Source: Cladopsammia gracilis
Taxonomy: Eukaryota; Cnidaria; Anthozoa; Scleractinia; Dendrophylliidae
Assembly (NCBI GenBank): GCA_022457155.1
Contig: JAJGOT010000138.1
Span: 652,001-716,000, forward strand
Length of the DNA stretch: 64,000 nt
Reading direction: 5' to 3'
A program made the translations under genes and the position numbers. The notes beneath the pieces are model-generated. The model was not told the DNA's origin. It was given only the letters and a program-made list of their open reading frames with translations, and did not search any database. Shown one piece after another: positions 1-12,030 of this stretch (position 1 is the stretch's first letter; every line of letters starts with the position of its first letter).

Positions 1-361
1 ATGAAATAGTTCCTTGGAACTATATTTTATACTTTGGATCCTAAAGAATGAGGAAATATAGAACTTTAGAAACCACATGGTTTTAACACAAGAGGCGTGA
101 AATTCTGTGAAATTTTGTGAAATTCCTTAATGATAGTGTCAGAAAGTAGCTTGATGTTATGTTTGTAAACCTTGAAAGTTTTGTTTACTTTCTCTTTTGC
201 GATCTTGAGAACTACCTGTTTTCCTAACATCGCTTCAAGTGCAATTTATGGGTATTTTTCGATTTTAATCGCTTTTGCAAAAATCTGAGAAACGGCTCGA
301 TGGATTTTTTTAAAACATTCAACGAGCGTACATTGCAATATTTCAATTACGGAAGAATGTA

Positions 362-1809
362 GTGCGCATTGATTTAAAATCATTAAAGAGCATAACTTAA
401 AAATAGGCACTCAAGGAGTGCATGTGGCTACTGTTACTGGTAAGAAAGTTGAAAAATTGGCACTTGAGGGAGTGTATGTGGTTTACAGGAAACATAATTT
501 GTGGGTAATGACTGGCAGATAATTTTTGCCTGAGTTTTTCACTAAACAATTGCTGCCGCGTGTATGGAAAGAGTCGGGAAGTAGACAAATGTTGTGGAAT
601 GTTTATGGAATTGTAGAGAGTTTAAAACTACACATCTTGGCCAAATTTTGAAGCGCCTAAGCATTTCGTTCAAGAGTTAAAGGCGAACGAGTATTAGACA
701 TTATTAGTAAGAAATGTATGGAGCGGCCATCATTGTGCCCCACTCAGGGGCACAAAGATGGCGGCCAAAAATTCAAAGTCTTAATTAAATTACACCAAAT
801 ATCAAATAAAAAATATTGTATTTGCTATAAGCTCCATTAAGTCGGCTTATAAGCACTTATAATGCAAACAATAACTTTCAGCTGATTCAAGTTTGTTTAT
901 TTTCACGGCTTATCTGAAATAGCGTGACGAATTGCGTGACACATTTAAAACCTTTGTAAATCGGAAGCAAAACATCGTTAAAACTTGAAAGTTTTTGCAA
1001 AAGATTAATAATACTTGTATCCACATACCATGTTAGAAACAGCTTTGTAGGGTGTATACTTCATATTTTTTTTTTAATTTTTATGACGTCATGTGAAAAC
1101 CAAGAATATGCAATTGTGCATTCTTGAGAATGCGTAGCAGAGTGTAAAAGAAGATTTTGTAGAAATAACAAAGAAAATGTTAATTTTCAAAGATATTAAG
1201 TTACGCTATCTGTTTTCATGTGAAAAGACGCATGCAAAGACGTGGAAAGACGCATGCAACGTTTTTAATCAATAGAAAGTCGATAACTTCCGATAGATGA
1301 CGACAATCGTCGAAGTTTATCGTCGTTCGCCGTAAACGCCGAAGATTCACGAAGATGATGAAGAAGAAACATTGGAAAACATCGCACAACATATCGGATC
1401 ATCATCGTATTCTCATGCCCAGTGGGCTCCCCAAGTCTTTACGTTGAATTGACGTCATTTCTCAAAGATGGCGGCTGTTACACGCTTACTAACGATTCCA
1501 GAGGGAAAACGCTTATGGAACGATTTAAAATTCGCCACATGGTCAGGAAAACCTTCAAAGTGACTCGTGAAAGCATTTTTTCAGGAACTCCACGGTCGAA
1601 ACTGACATAAATTACATTACTTCCGGTCTTACATCTTACGGACTAACTTACTTACTTACAACCCGATGACAATGTAGCTACTGGTATTACATACCAGTAG
1701 CCACAAAAAAGTACAATTGTAGCGCAAACGTTTCGGCCGGTTCGTACATCGTCTTCATCTATAAATTTAAAGGCGTTCCAGTGAATCAATGTCAATGAAA
1801 CTTTCAGAT
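362..1809. other. Non-coding interior of the foldback element
   Basis: No gene is supported here. The stretch holds two diverged direct copies of a roughly 55-bp sequence at about 395-490, a GC-rich stem-loop at 722-768 and a (TTAC)n-like run near 1640. Corresponding copy B sequence is 19081-20800. Confidence 0.5.
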
Positions 1810-1881
1810 AATATTTTGCACATCGGTAAGCATGCGTCGTTAACGTTTTAAAAAAATCCATCGAGCCGTTTCTCAGATTTT

Positions 1882-2015
1882 GGTAGTTTCTTGGTGTTGC
1901 GGATGGTGTGATCACCAAATGACGTAAAACAAAAGATTCAAAAGACACTGAACAATACCCACACCACAACACAAAAGCTAACCAACAATGGCTTCCGCAA
2001 CACCAAGAAACACCC
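1882..2015. mobile_element. 134-bp MITE present only in copy A
   Basis: The ends contain GTTTCTTGGTGTTGCGGA as an inverted pair (about 1886-1903 and 1993-2011). The element is flanked by the 8-bp direct repeat CAGATTTT at 1874-1881 and 2016-2023. Copy B (20840-20860) has one uninterrupted CAGATTTT, which is the empty site. An 8-bp target duplication with short TIRs fits a non-autonomous hAT-like element; the superfamily is inferred from the duplication length alone. Confidence 0.8.
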
Positions 2016-2186
2016 CAGATTTTTGCAAAAGCGATTAAAATCGAAAAATACCCATAAAATTCACATAAAGCGATGTTAGGAAAAATGGTAGTTCTCAAGA
2101 TCGCAAAAGAGAAAGTAAACAAAACTTTCAAGGTTTACAAACATAACATCAAGCTACTTTTTGACATTATCATAAAGTAATTTCAC

Positions 2187-2879
2187 AAAACCAGTGTTAA
2201 TCTTTCGATCAATTTCTTACCAGTACACAAATAGTAATGTATGAAATGTTATTGCGATTTATTTGAATTCAAACATACAGAATGTTTTGTTCTTGCAAAA
2301 TATATATGCCATATACCATTATTTTAAAATGTCTATGTAGGATTTTCAATGCGAATCTTAAACGCGCTAAATTTCACTTTTACTGATTTCTAAGTTTGTT
2401 GTTTATCGTCGTCATGGTAATATCGATTTTACCAGAAAATATATCTTGCCAAACTTCAATTCAAAACTAGTTAGTGGTGAAAATTTCACGTTGATCTGAC
2501 TTGGAAAAGACCGCTTTAAAAAAGCCGATTGAAAAATGTTGGTATGGTCACCAGGAAACTGTATCGAACCACCTTAATTCGTAGATATTGAGATTTACGC
2601 ACTGAAAAGACGCTAATATGAATTGTATGGAAACTACAAACAATCAAATCGGCAACGTGAACGATGAATTTTCATTATTTTGAAGACATTTTTCAAAGCA
2701 GTGTTTAAAACGTTTGGTATGATCCCCAAAAACTACATAAAAACATCTTAACAGAGATATCACTCAATAGCAAATGGCTAAAGAACGTCAATAACAATAC
2801 AATAAATAAAATTAAAGGATAAACATGATTAAAAATACATGAAAATACAAGAAGAAATTCGAGCGAGAATAGAAATACA
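2187..2879. other. Stretch without a recognisable gene
   Basis: AT-rich sequence shared with copy B (21010-21700). No coding region, RNA gene or strong inverted repeat is seen. Confidence 0.4.
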
Positions 2880-3560
2880 CCGAGCTGTGGTTGAGGTTCA
2901 GGCAGGAAGACTTCGTGTGCCATTTTTGCTGGGTTTCCCCTATGTAGTTGTTGCACTCTTGGGGAGAAGAGAGTCTGTGTTTGTATCATGGACGATCTCT
3001 CTTCTCCAAAATCTGCTATTTTACATACAACTGAAAAGTGATTCCACATCAACTCCAATTCATCTCCTTTCATTTAGGCGGTAATATCAATTGCTTAAAA
3101 GAATGTTCGCCGGTCCCAAATCTCTGCACAACGTCGTTATCATGAAGAAAGGTCACGCCAACAGCGACTTCCTCCGCAATCACAGGGGCAACATGCTCAA
3201 ATCCTTTGAAATCATTCTGAGAGTTCACAAGAGGAAGGAAGTCTCCAAGGGAGTTGACAATCTTTGAATCTGCTCAAACGAAAACTGTACGTATATTCGC
3301 TCATCAACGCGAAGGGACTGACAGATACTGCTTCGAACGAAACAATGTTAGAATGCCCCTTAACAACGTTCAAAAGCTTAGCCTCTTTGGCAAATTCCTT
3401 TTCGTTTCCATTGATATCGTGTGGAAGTTTCAAAACCACATCTCTTATCTTGGATGGTTGCGCTTGGTTTATAACGCTAAAACTTCCCAATGCGATAACT
3501 GCCCTGACCTATTTGAACCAGGTCGGTGACATCATTCCACTGAAACTGCGAAAAACCACT
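2880..3560 (-). pseudogene. Decayed protein-kinase domain (copy A)
   Basis: Read on the minus strand in shifting frames, the order of motifs is that of a protein-kinase catalytic domain. First comes a glycine-rich loop (IGQGSYRIGKF) near 3510-3480. Next are VVLKLPHDINGNEKEF with the ATP-site lysine near 3430, and PFALMSEY (hinge) near 3310. Then follow LHDNDVV and RDLGPANILLSN, a degraded HRDLKPAN catalytic loop, near 3150-3110. DFGE lies near 3010, and an APE-like MAHEVFLPE near 2910. At least three frameshifts and several stops separate the motifs, so it cannot make a kinase. It lies among repeats and is duplicated in copy B, so it may be a gene fragment carried by a transposon. Confidence 0.75.
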
Positions 3561-4056
3561 GGAAAGATTGCTGCCAGGAAGTTTTGGCTTAAGCCGTGGA
3601 ACTTTAAAACACATTGTCGCAGTACAGCCAATGGTCGCTCTTCATTCACGTGTAATAAAACTTTTGAAATCGGTGTCGATTCCCCACAAACGCACATGAC
3701 GCTGACGCGAGTCACTCCTCAAATCTTTGTAATTTTATTTCACTAATCAAAGGGTCATAAAAACCACCCCATTGAAGATATAAGCCTGAGTATTCCGATA
3801 AAGTTTTCACCACAAAAAATGGACAGTTTCTGTGTTCAGAACAGGGGCGTAGTGCGGGGGGTCTTGGGGTGCCTGTGACCCCCCTCCCCTTGTGAGATAA
3901 TTCAGAAAAAAAAGTGGATATTGACATGACAATCTGGTAAGTACCCTGGGCGTGATACAGTGTGATCTAGTAGCTGCGCCCCTGTTTAATGAAAGCAGTT
4001 CATGTGACCAATTGATGCAAAAGGCCTATTGACTATGTCACATTTGACGCAAGTGT
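3561..4056. other. Stretch without a recognisable gene
   Basis: It contains an upstream remnant that may belong to the kinase pseudogene (minus strand to about 3710) and a C/G-rich run near 3860-3895. Otherwise nothing recognisable. Copy B counterpart: 22383-22875. Confidence 0.35.
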
Positions 4057-4463
4057 GTGTAGTACTAGGGATTACCGTGTGGCATGACTTTTTGCGGGAT
4101 TTAATTTTCGCGAATTTCGCGGGTTTTCCAACGATCTGCGAAAATAAGATCCCAGGAAAATAATCTCCAGCGGAAAAAAAGACCGACCCAGCTGGCATAC
4201 GAGGCCGTTGAATGTAACATCGAAGACTTGTGGCACGAGTATAGAAATTTTAAAGTTGAATAAACAAGACAACGTTATATTTCCTTATTGTTATTTACAA
4301 GCACCGTACATGTGAGAAACCGAGATCTGCGAAAATTTGTTTGTCTGAAAACCGAATTCGCGAAAATTTGTTCTCACGAAACGAAAAAAATCGGCAATCC
4401 GCGAAATTAAACTTCCGCGAAAATTTCATGCTACCAGGAGCTTATTACCCCCAGATGCTACAC
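4057..4463. mobile_element. MITE with CGCGAAA-rich terminal inverted repeats (copy A)
   Basis: About 55-60 bp at 4057-4112 is the imperfect reverse complement of about 4400-4463. Several CGCGAA/GCGAAAATTT motifs occur inside. There is no coding capacity. The total of about 400 bp suits a non-autonomous DNA transposon. Confidence 0.6.
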
Positions 4464-5685
4464 GGTAGGTTGTTGTCATAGCCTTATCAATACTGATCTT
4501 TCCTCTGTCAACAGTAAAGCAAGTGTGTGGCCGAGTTGTGGGTTTCCTGTAGCTCACGTATTTTTGTGTTCACCGTACCCGCAAAAATATTGATGCTATG
4601 AAAACGTACCATACACGCCTCTTGATTGAAGTATCGTGTTTCACTAAGAAGATTTAGATGTTTGTAGTACCAATAATAAATACTGTAAATAGCTGAAGTC
4701 ATTTATATGAACGATTAAAGGCCGGATTACTGTGATCAATCAAAAGAAGATCACAAGAGAAGACCAAGATTTTAACAGGGTAAGAAGGAACTTTTTTTTT
4801 TTACTAGTCCACAGTTTTAACGCTATGTATTGTCTGTGAACTGTCTGACCCATGGCTTAAAGCACGTACACACGTACGTTGTTCAATTCTGTTAGACAAG
4901 TTAGGAATGTAATGTCGACGATTAAAGAAGATAATATGCACTGTTTCTCGCTTGTAACAAGTACTCTTTCCCGCTCTCTATTTCAGACTAACAACTTACG
5001 TTGTAAACACTACAGTTTTCACGTTATTTCAGGTAGACTGAGAAAATCACCGTATCCTCAACATCATTTATTTTATTGATTTGTTGTTATTCAGTAGAAG
5101 TAATGTAAGACGATCGCGATGGGTTTGTTCTGGTTTAATGCGACGTATTCCGTTATATTAATATTGCAACCTCTTCAGATCCAAATTTAAACCACCAGCA
5201 ATTCTTGGTGTGTTATGTCTGAATATTTAGCGGTATCCCATATTTCAGATATTTACACATTTTCGCTTATCAGCAGTCTATATTTCGAGAAAATTGAAAA
5301 AATGACCCAAGTTGGACAAAACATCGTTAAGAGCAATACAAATGTGTTCTTATTATTGATTGACAACTATTTAGTTTCGCGAGAGAAAATGCTTTCAAAT
5401 TTGTTATCCTTCCCCTACTCACCGGCCGGCTGAGGTGACATGCGATCTTTTCATGTTAACTGAAACGTTTTTATTAGTCCGTTTAAGTATTATTGAGCCT
5501 TATAACTTAAATGCATATCTACTCCATCAAACACACATCATTCATATAAGAGAACCACATAATACATATATGTAACACCAGTCTCTTACATCAGCTTAAA
5601 ATCACAGTGTAAAAGTAAATGTAGGTAGACCAAGTCGAAGAACATGTCTTACTAAGGTAAATTGAACTTATAATATGGGGGTCAA
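4464..5685. other. Stretch without a recognisable gene
   Basis: AT-rich, shared with 23293-24520. Short open frames (for example 5215-5433 on plus) show no recognisable domain. They are retained in both copies only because the copies are nearly identical. Confidence 0.35.
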
Positions 5686-5762
5686 TTCAATAAAACTTTT
5701 ACAAGTGTTATTTACAAATGTAGCTATTGTTTTCAACCTCTGAAACACTGCACTTGTAAATA

Positions 5763-5920
5763 GACCAATTTCGATATATTAAAATTCATACTTGGCTCCG
5801 AGGCTTGGGGAATAAAACAAAAGAAATGAATAATTCAACTCTGAACCTCAATGTGATTTATTTTGTTTTATTCCCCCAAGCCTCGGGCGAAGTATGAATT
5901 TAAATATATCGAAATTGGTC
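5763..5920. mobile_element. Palindromic TA-flanked MITE (copy A), nested in a second inverted repeat
   Basis: The ends are inverted copies starting GACCAATTTCGATAT, with arms of about 55 bp, flanked by TA at 5761-5762 and 5921-5922. It sits at the centre of a second inverted repeat: CAATAAAACTTTTACAAGTG at about 5688-5707 and its reverse complement near 5925-5944. The TA target suggests a Tc1/mariner-type MITE. Related copies are at 24597-24754 and 30520-30679. Confidence 0.75.
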
Positions 5921-5945
5921 TATTACACTTGTAAAAGTTTTATTG

Positions 5946-8394
5946 AAATGACCCATGGTTTCATTTAGCATAGAAACAAAATATAAAATTGGTGAAATGA
6001 TCAGCAGTACACAACAAAAGTAATGATAAGGAAACGCCTCAGTAGAGCCAATGCCATTGAGCCATTTTCTGGCTCAGTGCCACATGGCTTAGATATATGT
6101 ACAGTGAGCCAAAGAACTCAAGTTGTTACACGTCATTAAGCCCCCGGCTGAGACGGAAAAGATTTTGATAATTCTTATCAAAAGTATGCGGCCGGGGCAA
6201 ATCTCCGTCTTTTAAACCTATCTTCATGAGATAATGTGGCTCGTTGTCTTTTTTGGATAAAATCAACTATGACCATGGAAGCTGCCACTTTTTAGTTTTG
6301 TAGTCCGTAGAGGAATATTCAGGAGATTTCTAATAGATTATTTTGGAGTAAAATACAGGTATGTGACGCCGCATGACATCAATATATTGCGGTAACATAA
6401 AAATGTAAAAATTCATCCCATGGCAATTCACTTGGTATCTACATGTTTCAATATGCAGTTCTAGCTATTTCACGACATTGCTAAAATCATGTTGAACATC
6501 AAAGTAGTCGTATCAAATTGTTCTCAAGAAATCAATTTCCTCTTCACGGTTAGACTAAATGTGTTTTGCTAGAAAAATAAAACAAGACGGCAGACATTCC
6601 TAAAAAAAAGTTCTATCTGCCTGTTCATGTCAGCGGTCTTTAGCTGACTCGTCAAAAGACAAAACCACAGCGAAAAGTAGTTTTGCAGTTGACGTGCAAA
6701 ATGCAATTATTGCAATATGCAATCCTCGAACAGTCATGACCACAGTGGAGTGCTGCGAGGCTAGTTTTTCTTCCCTGCCATTATATAAAACAAATAGATT
6801 CCATTTTGCCGTGCGTCTGTTCAGTTAAAGATCATAGAGGACGTCAACATGTGGTAAGAACATCACGGACCAACTCGCCTGCGCCTCTCTTCTTGCCACA
6901 TTTTAACGTCATCTCAGTGTGATTTGTGACTTAACAGACTCAAGGCAAAATCTATTTGTAACACAAGATCAGGAGCAACCAAAGGGCTTGCGATTCCTGA
7001 ACAGCACGTAAAATCATTAATGATATTATAATGATGGCGCGCGCTGCGAGGTCAGTTTATGTTTAGCGCAATTCGTCAAAATGCCTACTGTATGTACTCC
7101 AAAAAGCGCCGCAGCAATTTCAGTTCCATGTTTTGATGCGGCGCTTATTCAAAAGTAAAAAAAGCAAACACAGGAAACAAAATGTGCGCACAGTTCACTG
7201 GAAAGAGAAAGAAGACAAGTTGCTATTCATTGCAAAAGTTTTAGAAAGGGAGGTAAAGGAAAGAACAGTTAAATATTCGAATTTCTAAATACAAAATATT
7301 GTCATTTTAATATGAGAATTAATTTTCCAAAATTGTGGTCAGTTTAAGTTAAAGGGACACTGTTCCGCTGAAATAGCAAACTTTCGCTTTCTAATTGTCA
7401 TGTTAAATTGCCAAATGCCACCAAATATACAACTTAACTGGATAAAAAGATTCTATGTGGAGCAAAATAGAAGCACTAGTTTGGAGATAAAGTGCAGGAT
7501 TGCAAGGATGGAAGTTCATCAAATTTGTTTTCTTGATGGGCGGTCAAGAACAACAACAACATTTATTCGCACTGTAAAGTTACAAGGATGTATACGTAGT
7601 ATATAAATTAAAAATAAATACACTGAGTAGCTGGTACCCAAAATAACTAAAAAGCTAAACTAGTTGGGTAACCATCATTTATTAATTAAAAATAATATAC
7701 ACACGAGTCAGAAAAGTGGCTTTACATAGATGAACTAAATTTAATGTACACACCTTAAATAGAAGTAGGGATTACAGAACAAATATACACTTCAGTATAA
7801 AATGAAATAAAATAAATAAATAATAAAGAAAAAAAGAAATCCAAATTATTCTTATAGAATTTTGACTTTTTTAATCGTTAGTTTGTCTCTTCAGTTAATA
7901 GTTCGTTGCTTTCATCACTTTTTGGCGATTTTTTTTTGCATGATAATAAAGCAAGCTTAATGCAAGCTTAAAGCAAGCTCCAAACACGATATTTCAGCTG
8001 GGACTGTGTCCTTTCAGCGCAACATATTTTACACCCTTATCGCTGATACGCGTAGCTCTTGAACTAAGTGCTCTGAATGATCGTATAGAGTAGAACGGAT
8101 CAGTGATGTTCTTTGCTTAGGGTACCATACAGTGTATATGCTCCTACTTTGTTGGGGGAGAGGAGGAGGTGAATTAACAAAAAATAGTTTTCACATGACA
8201 AATGAAAAGAGTTTATTAACTATATATTTGAACAACTGAGCAGAATATTGAACAGAAGTAAGCTAACATGCAGAGAACTCTGAGCAGAATGAGTGAACGC
8301 AAACCTGTCAAAAACTCTATTAAGATCCACAAAATTTACAATAGATTGTATTGATTGTATTTTACAGGTTTGCGGTTCGCGTGTAAATTTCTTT
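5946..8394. other. Long non-coding stretch of the duplicated unit
   Basis: No gene is supported in these 2.4 kb (copy B 24780-27313). Visible items are a GC-rich hairpin at about 6138-6197 (GCCCCCGGC paired with GGCCGGGGC) and a sequence near 7353 (GGGACACTGTTCCGCTGAAA) resembling the end of the DNA element at 59723-60662. An (ACA)n run near 7548 may be a decayed LINE tail. An 11-bp tandem repeat lies at 7951-7980. Confidence 0.4.
7951..7980. repeat. 11-bp tandem repeat, short allele (copy A)
   Basis: About three units of GCAAGCTTAAT. Copy B has about eight units at 26815-26899. Confidence 0.8.
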
Positions 8395-8399
8395 TTTAA

Positions 8400-9058
8400 G
8401 TACGTTGCAGACGAGCAAGTTTTCTATGACAAGTGTCCGTGACAAGTTTTACAAATTTTATTTGCTCATGTGAACGAATAAACAAATTTTATTTGACAAG
8501 TTTTCTTTGTAGCCAGCAATACAATTGTACAGCAGATGAAGAAAACACAACGGCATTATGTTCGTTGACCATGGCTTACATCGGCATACATGAATTTAAC
8601 AAGGGAGAAATGGCATGGCAAGATCAATACCAAGAACTTCAGCTCTGGTGAGCTCAAGAACCTCTTCGTAGTCAGTCTTTTTTGTTTTTGTTTCTATTTC
8701 TATAGGATTCTGCCTTTGTATTCCACAAACTTTCTCTTGTTCGAAGGTATTCTAGGAGTTCTAAGCGCTGTGGCAGAATCGGACCAACGAACAGTTTTAG
8801 CTGTCATGTTGTTATCCGCCGTGATTGCTACTCCAAACAAGAAGACCGCTGAGTCCCCGCGATTTCGCAACGATTCTGGTCTAGTTTTCCTTGTTGAGCA
8901 TACAGACAAGCAAGTTTTGCGATTTTTCAAGTTTTTATATCACAAGCTGCCTTGTTCAAAAGTTAGCATGCCAGCTTTTAAACAAGTGCACTTGACAAGT
9001 TTAAATAAATAAGAAGTTGCAAAACTTGTCATAGAAAACTTGCCCGTCTGTAACGTGC
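8400..9058. mobile_element. TTTAA-flanked non-autonomous DNA element (copy A)
   Basis: The ends are inverted copies of about 35 bp (8400-8435; 9022-9058), containing ACGTT[G/A]CAGACG and CAAGTTTTCTATGACAAG. TTTAA flanks both sides (8395-8399, 9059-9063). A TTAA-type target suggests piggyBac- or Kolobok-like mobilisation. Interior open frames (plus 8590-9012; minus 8700-8930) show no recognised transposase domain. Confidence 0.65.
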
Positions 9059-9062
9059 TTTA

Positions 9063-9345
9063 ACCCGTGAATACGCGCAATCGTAATGAACGGGTTATCG
9101 GTGACGGTGGCTAATTCACTCACTCACTCATGGCTCACTCGCTCCTTCCATCAGCTGTAAACTTAGTGACTTAATGCTTTGTTACGAATGCGTTTTGTAA
9201 CAAGAACAGCGTGAATCCAGCTATAACAATAACTTATTTGTTGTAAACGAATATACAGGGCTCCTCTGGATTCCAGCTTCGGCTGAATGGGCTACCCTGT
9301 TTTTAAATAAAGTTTGAAAGAAAGAAAAAGAAAAAAAATCAACAA
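9063..9345 (+). mobile_element. Retroposon 3'-end-like repeat (copy A)
   Basis: About 280 bp ending in an AATAAAG signal and an A-rich tail (near 9307-9340). An internal TCACTCACTCACTCA run lies near 9116. Related sequence occurs in copy B (27981-28261) and in reverse orientation in an aGPCR intron (46505-46715), so it is dispersed. A polyadenylated 5'-truncated LINE or SINE is the simplest reading. Confidence 0.55.
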
Positions 9346-10379
9346 TAAGCTCGTTTTGGCCTAGCCTGTGAACAGGCTCTCTGGTGGGATATAGGGCGAA
9401 AAAAAAAAACAGCGTACGGGGAGGGGATGGGTAAAAGGAAAAGAGAGGGGGAGAGCCTGTCGACAAATTATTGAGGCCGCCATTCCGCCCGCCATTCCGC
9501 CCCTTTGTAATTAACCTGTCGATTATCTGTCAACAAGATCATTATCAGTGGTTGGTTGCATTGGAATGTAAATAGTCGCGCACGTGAAAATGACAAGTCG
9601 CGGGAATCACGGCATGAGAAATTTAACGATCCTCACACTTTCAAAGCGATAACAAACTTTAGCCGATTAGTATTAATCTTGCAACAAAAGGGAGCCAGAG
9701 AAACCGCAATGTATGCCAATTAGAGCTACAACCAGTTGCAAAAAGACTTGAGACATTGTACCTAATTTGGACGTCAAGCGTACTTATAAGGTCGTATGTT
9801 TCAGACCCCTCGCTCTCCCTTCTCAAAGTTGGTCACAATAGCAGATCATGCTGAAATTTTCGAGGAACAACATTGAAAATAGGAGAGGGAGGGGGGAGTT
9901 GTTTAAACTTTGAGATGTGTGATTTTATGGGATGTTTACTAAGAAAGAGTGTTTTCCTGGTCAAGTGTCTCAGCATTTTCGCAACTGGTTGTAGCACTAA
10001 ACACCGGCATAAAGAAATATAATTCTAACGGCTCTGTACAGCATTAAATCTTCCTATCAATTTGAGAGATATTCCGCCGAGATCTTAAGTCTTACTGGGA
10101 AAGCTTTATGCTTTTTAAATGCTTTTCAGCGATGAGTGATACTAGTTTTTAAGCCTGTCTATTTTTATAGAGAGTCGCTTAAAGACATGCTTGAAGGCTT
10201 AAAACGATACAATGGTCACACAACAGGAGACGTGTAGGTCTGTCTACCCCATTTATAACCTTGTACATAGTTCTTTCTCAGCTTCTTCTTCCCCTAAACC
10301 AATAGCAAATGCTTTGAGTCCCAAACGTGTCATCTCCTCGACTTGATCCTTCATAATGGAAACTAGTGGCGTTACAACA

Positions 10380-12030
10380 ATAACAACAACAACAACAACA
10401 ACAACAATTTATTTCAGTATTCCCATATAAATACATGGTATTACCTAATAAAATTACAATAGAAATAAAAGAGAAATAAATAAATGTGTGTATGTATTAC
10501 ATCAAATTACAAAAGATTTTCTTAATTCCATACATAAATGAACATAAGCAGCCGTAAGTCGGCATATAAAAGGGTTAACATTATTAAAGAGAAATATGAT
10601 TTTTGAATTATTATCTAAGTTATTAAAATTGGGATATCTCTTCTTTATATCGTCAAAAAACTTGGAACGTAGATTATTGTAAAGTGGACAAGAAAGTATA
10701 AAGTGTAATTCATGTTCAACTTCATTTAATTGACAGAAAGGACAAATTCTGAGATTTTCTGGCGTTTTAGGAATTGTATGTCTGCCAGTCTCGATCAATA
10801 ATTGGTGATTTCCAAGTCGGAATTTATTCAAGGTCTTTTTATGGATGGGATTATTGATTGTCTTCAAGAAATCAGCTTTGTGGCAATCTGTTCTGAATTG
10901 CGAGTAAAACTTAAGCTTTTTGTTACATTTAATCAAATTTAATTGATGTTCGGAAATTTTCTTGCTTAAAGATGGACGTATTTGAGAAAGGAATGCAGAA
11001 GGGTCATTTTTGGTTAAATTTGCTGTATTTAAATTGTACGTTTCACATAGCTTGTTTACTTTTTGCGCAAGACAGACCTGATTTTTGATGGCAAGTTCTT
11101 TTGATATTGTGAAACATTGTCTGGCAATACTATCTTCTGGTTGATTTTCTAAGTGAATCCAAAATTTTAAGACATTTAAATCAATAAGTTCTTTTAGTGG
11201 TAATCGACCAAGTTCATTTCTACAGGCTACGTTTGGGCATTGTTTGTTTACACCTAAAACTTGTTTGCAAAGAGAAACATGTGCTTTTTCAATAATATCT
11301 TCCTCCCACGAGTTATAGTCATCTTTATCATAAATACTCCAAACCTCAGAGCCATACATGAGGATAGGGAGGTAAAGAGAGTTAAATATTTTGTTTATAA
11401 CATCAACTGGTAATTTTAAGAAATCAAGATATCGACGAGTTGCAAAGAATGATCTTCTAGTTTTCTCTTTTAAGATCGATTTGTTCTCTTTAAAGCTGCC
11501 ATTTGTTGAGAACCTGACCCCGAGATATGTGTAACTATTGGTAATTTCAATGTTTTCTCCGTTAATAAAGAAATTGTGCTTTAAAAGGGTAGATTTTCTA
11601 TGTTTCTTTTCAAATATAATGGTTTTTGTTTTCTTGGTATTAATGTTCATTCTCCAATTGCTGCAAAATTGGGAGAGCGTGGACAGTGCATTTTGTAACC
11701 CATCGGCCGAGTGAGAAATAAGTATCAAGTCATCAGCATATAATAGGCAATTTAGGGATGAACCGTTTGGTAGTAATATTGGGTCCGTGTCTTGTTTATC
11801 AAGCAGGAAAGGGATTTTATTTAGATAGAGATTAAAAAGCATTGGAGAAAGGATGCATCCTTGTCTGACACCATTTCCGTAATCAAAAAATTTACTTCTT
11901 TGAAAACCATGTTTAATGGAACATTTTGTTTTGGAGTAGAGAGATTTAATCAGGTCATAAAATTTCCCTCCAATTTTGTATCGGAGTAATTTGCAAAGTA
12001 GACCTTCATGCCATACTGAATCAAAGGCCT
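10380..12030 (-). mobile_element. 5'-truncated non-LTR retrotransposon inside the helicase fragment
   Basis: The element ends at its 3' side in a (GTT)n tail (plus-strand AACAACAAC run at 10380-10408). It is cut at its 5' side at 12030, inside the reverse-transcriptase domain just before the first catalytic aspartate region. AATAAC at both boundaries may be a short target duplication. The frame is open from the truncation to the stop, so insertion looks recent. The clade is uncertain (jockey/RTE-X-like by eye). Confidence 0.85.
10502..12030 (-). CDS. Reverse transcriptase C-terminal part of a LINE (5' truncated)
   Basis: About 508 codons are open with no internal stop. Visible RT motifs are AFDSVWHEGLL at the truncated start (motif A aspartate), GVRQGCILSPMLFNLYL (motif B) and LLYADDLILI (motif C, catalytic YADD). 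Thumb-like sequence YTYLGV follows. The C-terminal part ends in a Cys/His cluster (CPFC, then EHELHFILSC) near 10735-10690, as in several LINE clades. The N-terminal RT, the endonuclease and ORF1 are missing. It is dead as a mobile unit because of truncation, though its remaining frame is intact. Confidence 0.88.

Larger units (their letters stand above)
118..2186. mobile_element. Foldback-like element with ~230-370 bp inverted arms (copy A)
   Basis: The left arm at about 118-350 is the reverse complement of about 1810-2186, with moderate divergence and the 134-bp MITE inserted in the right arm. The roughly 1.45 kb between the arms has no convincing coding sequence. In copy B the same arms are at about 14531-14764 and 20780-21010, separated further by the mariner-like insertion. 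Long inverted arms around non-coding DNA suggest a non-autonomous foldback transposon. No target duplication was identified. Confidence 0.55.

Noticed and set aside
1715..1770. Third hammerhead-like GAAACG motif on the minus strand (also 20690-20750)
   Set aside because: Only GAUGAAGAC and CCGAAACG resemble the core; stem II does not pair convincingly.
1652..2131. Minus-strand open frame of 159 codons
   Set aside because: It runs through the right foldback arm and the copy-A-only MITE; copy B has only part of it. No domain.
3264..3746. Plus-strand open frame of 160 codons (also 22086-22568)
   Set aside because: Antisense shadow of the kinase pseudogene, which shows real motifs on the minus strand.
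8590..9012. Plus-strand open frame of 140 codons (also 27509-27931)
   Set aside because: Lies within a TIR element, has no recognisable domain and overlaps an equally long minus-strand frame. Retained only through copy identity.
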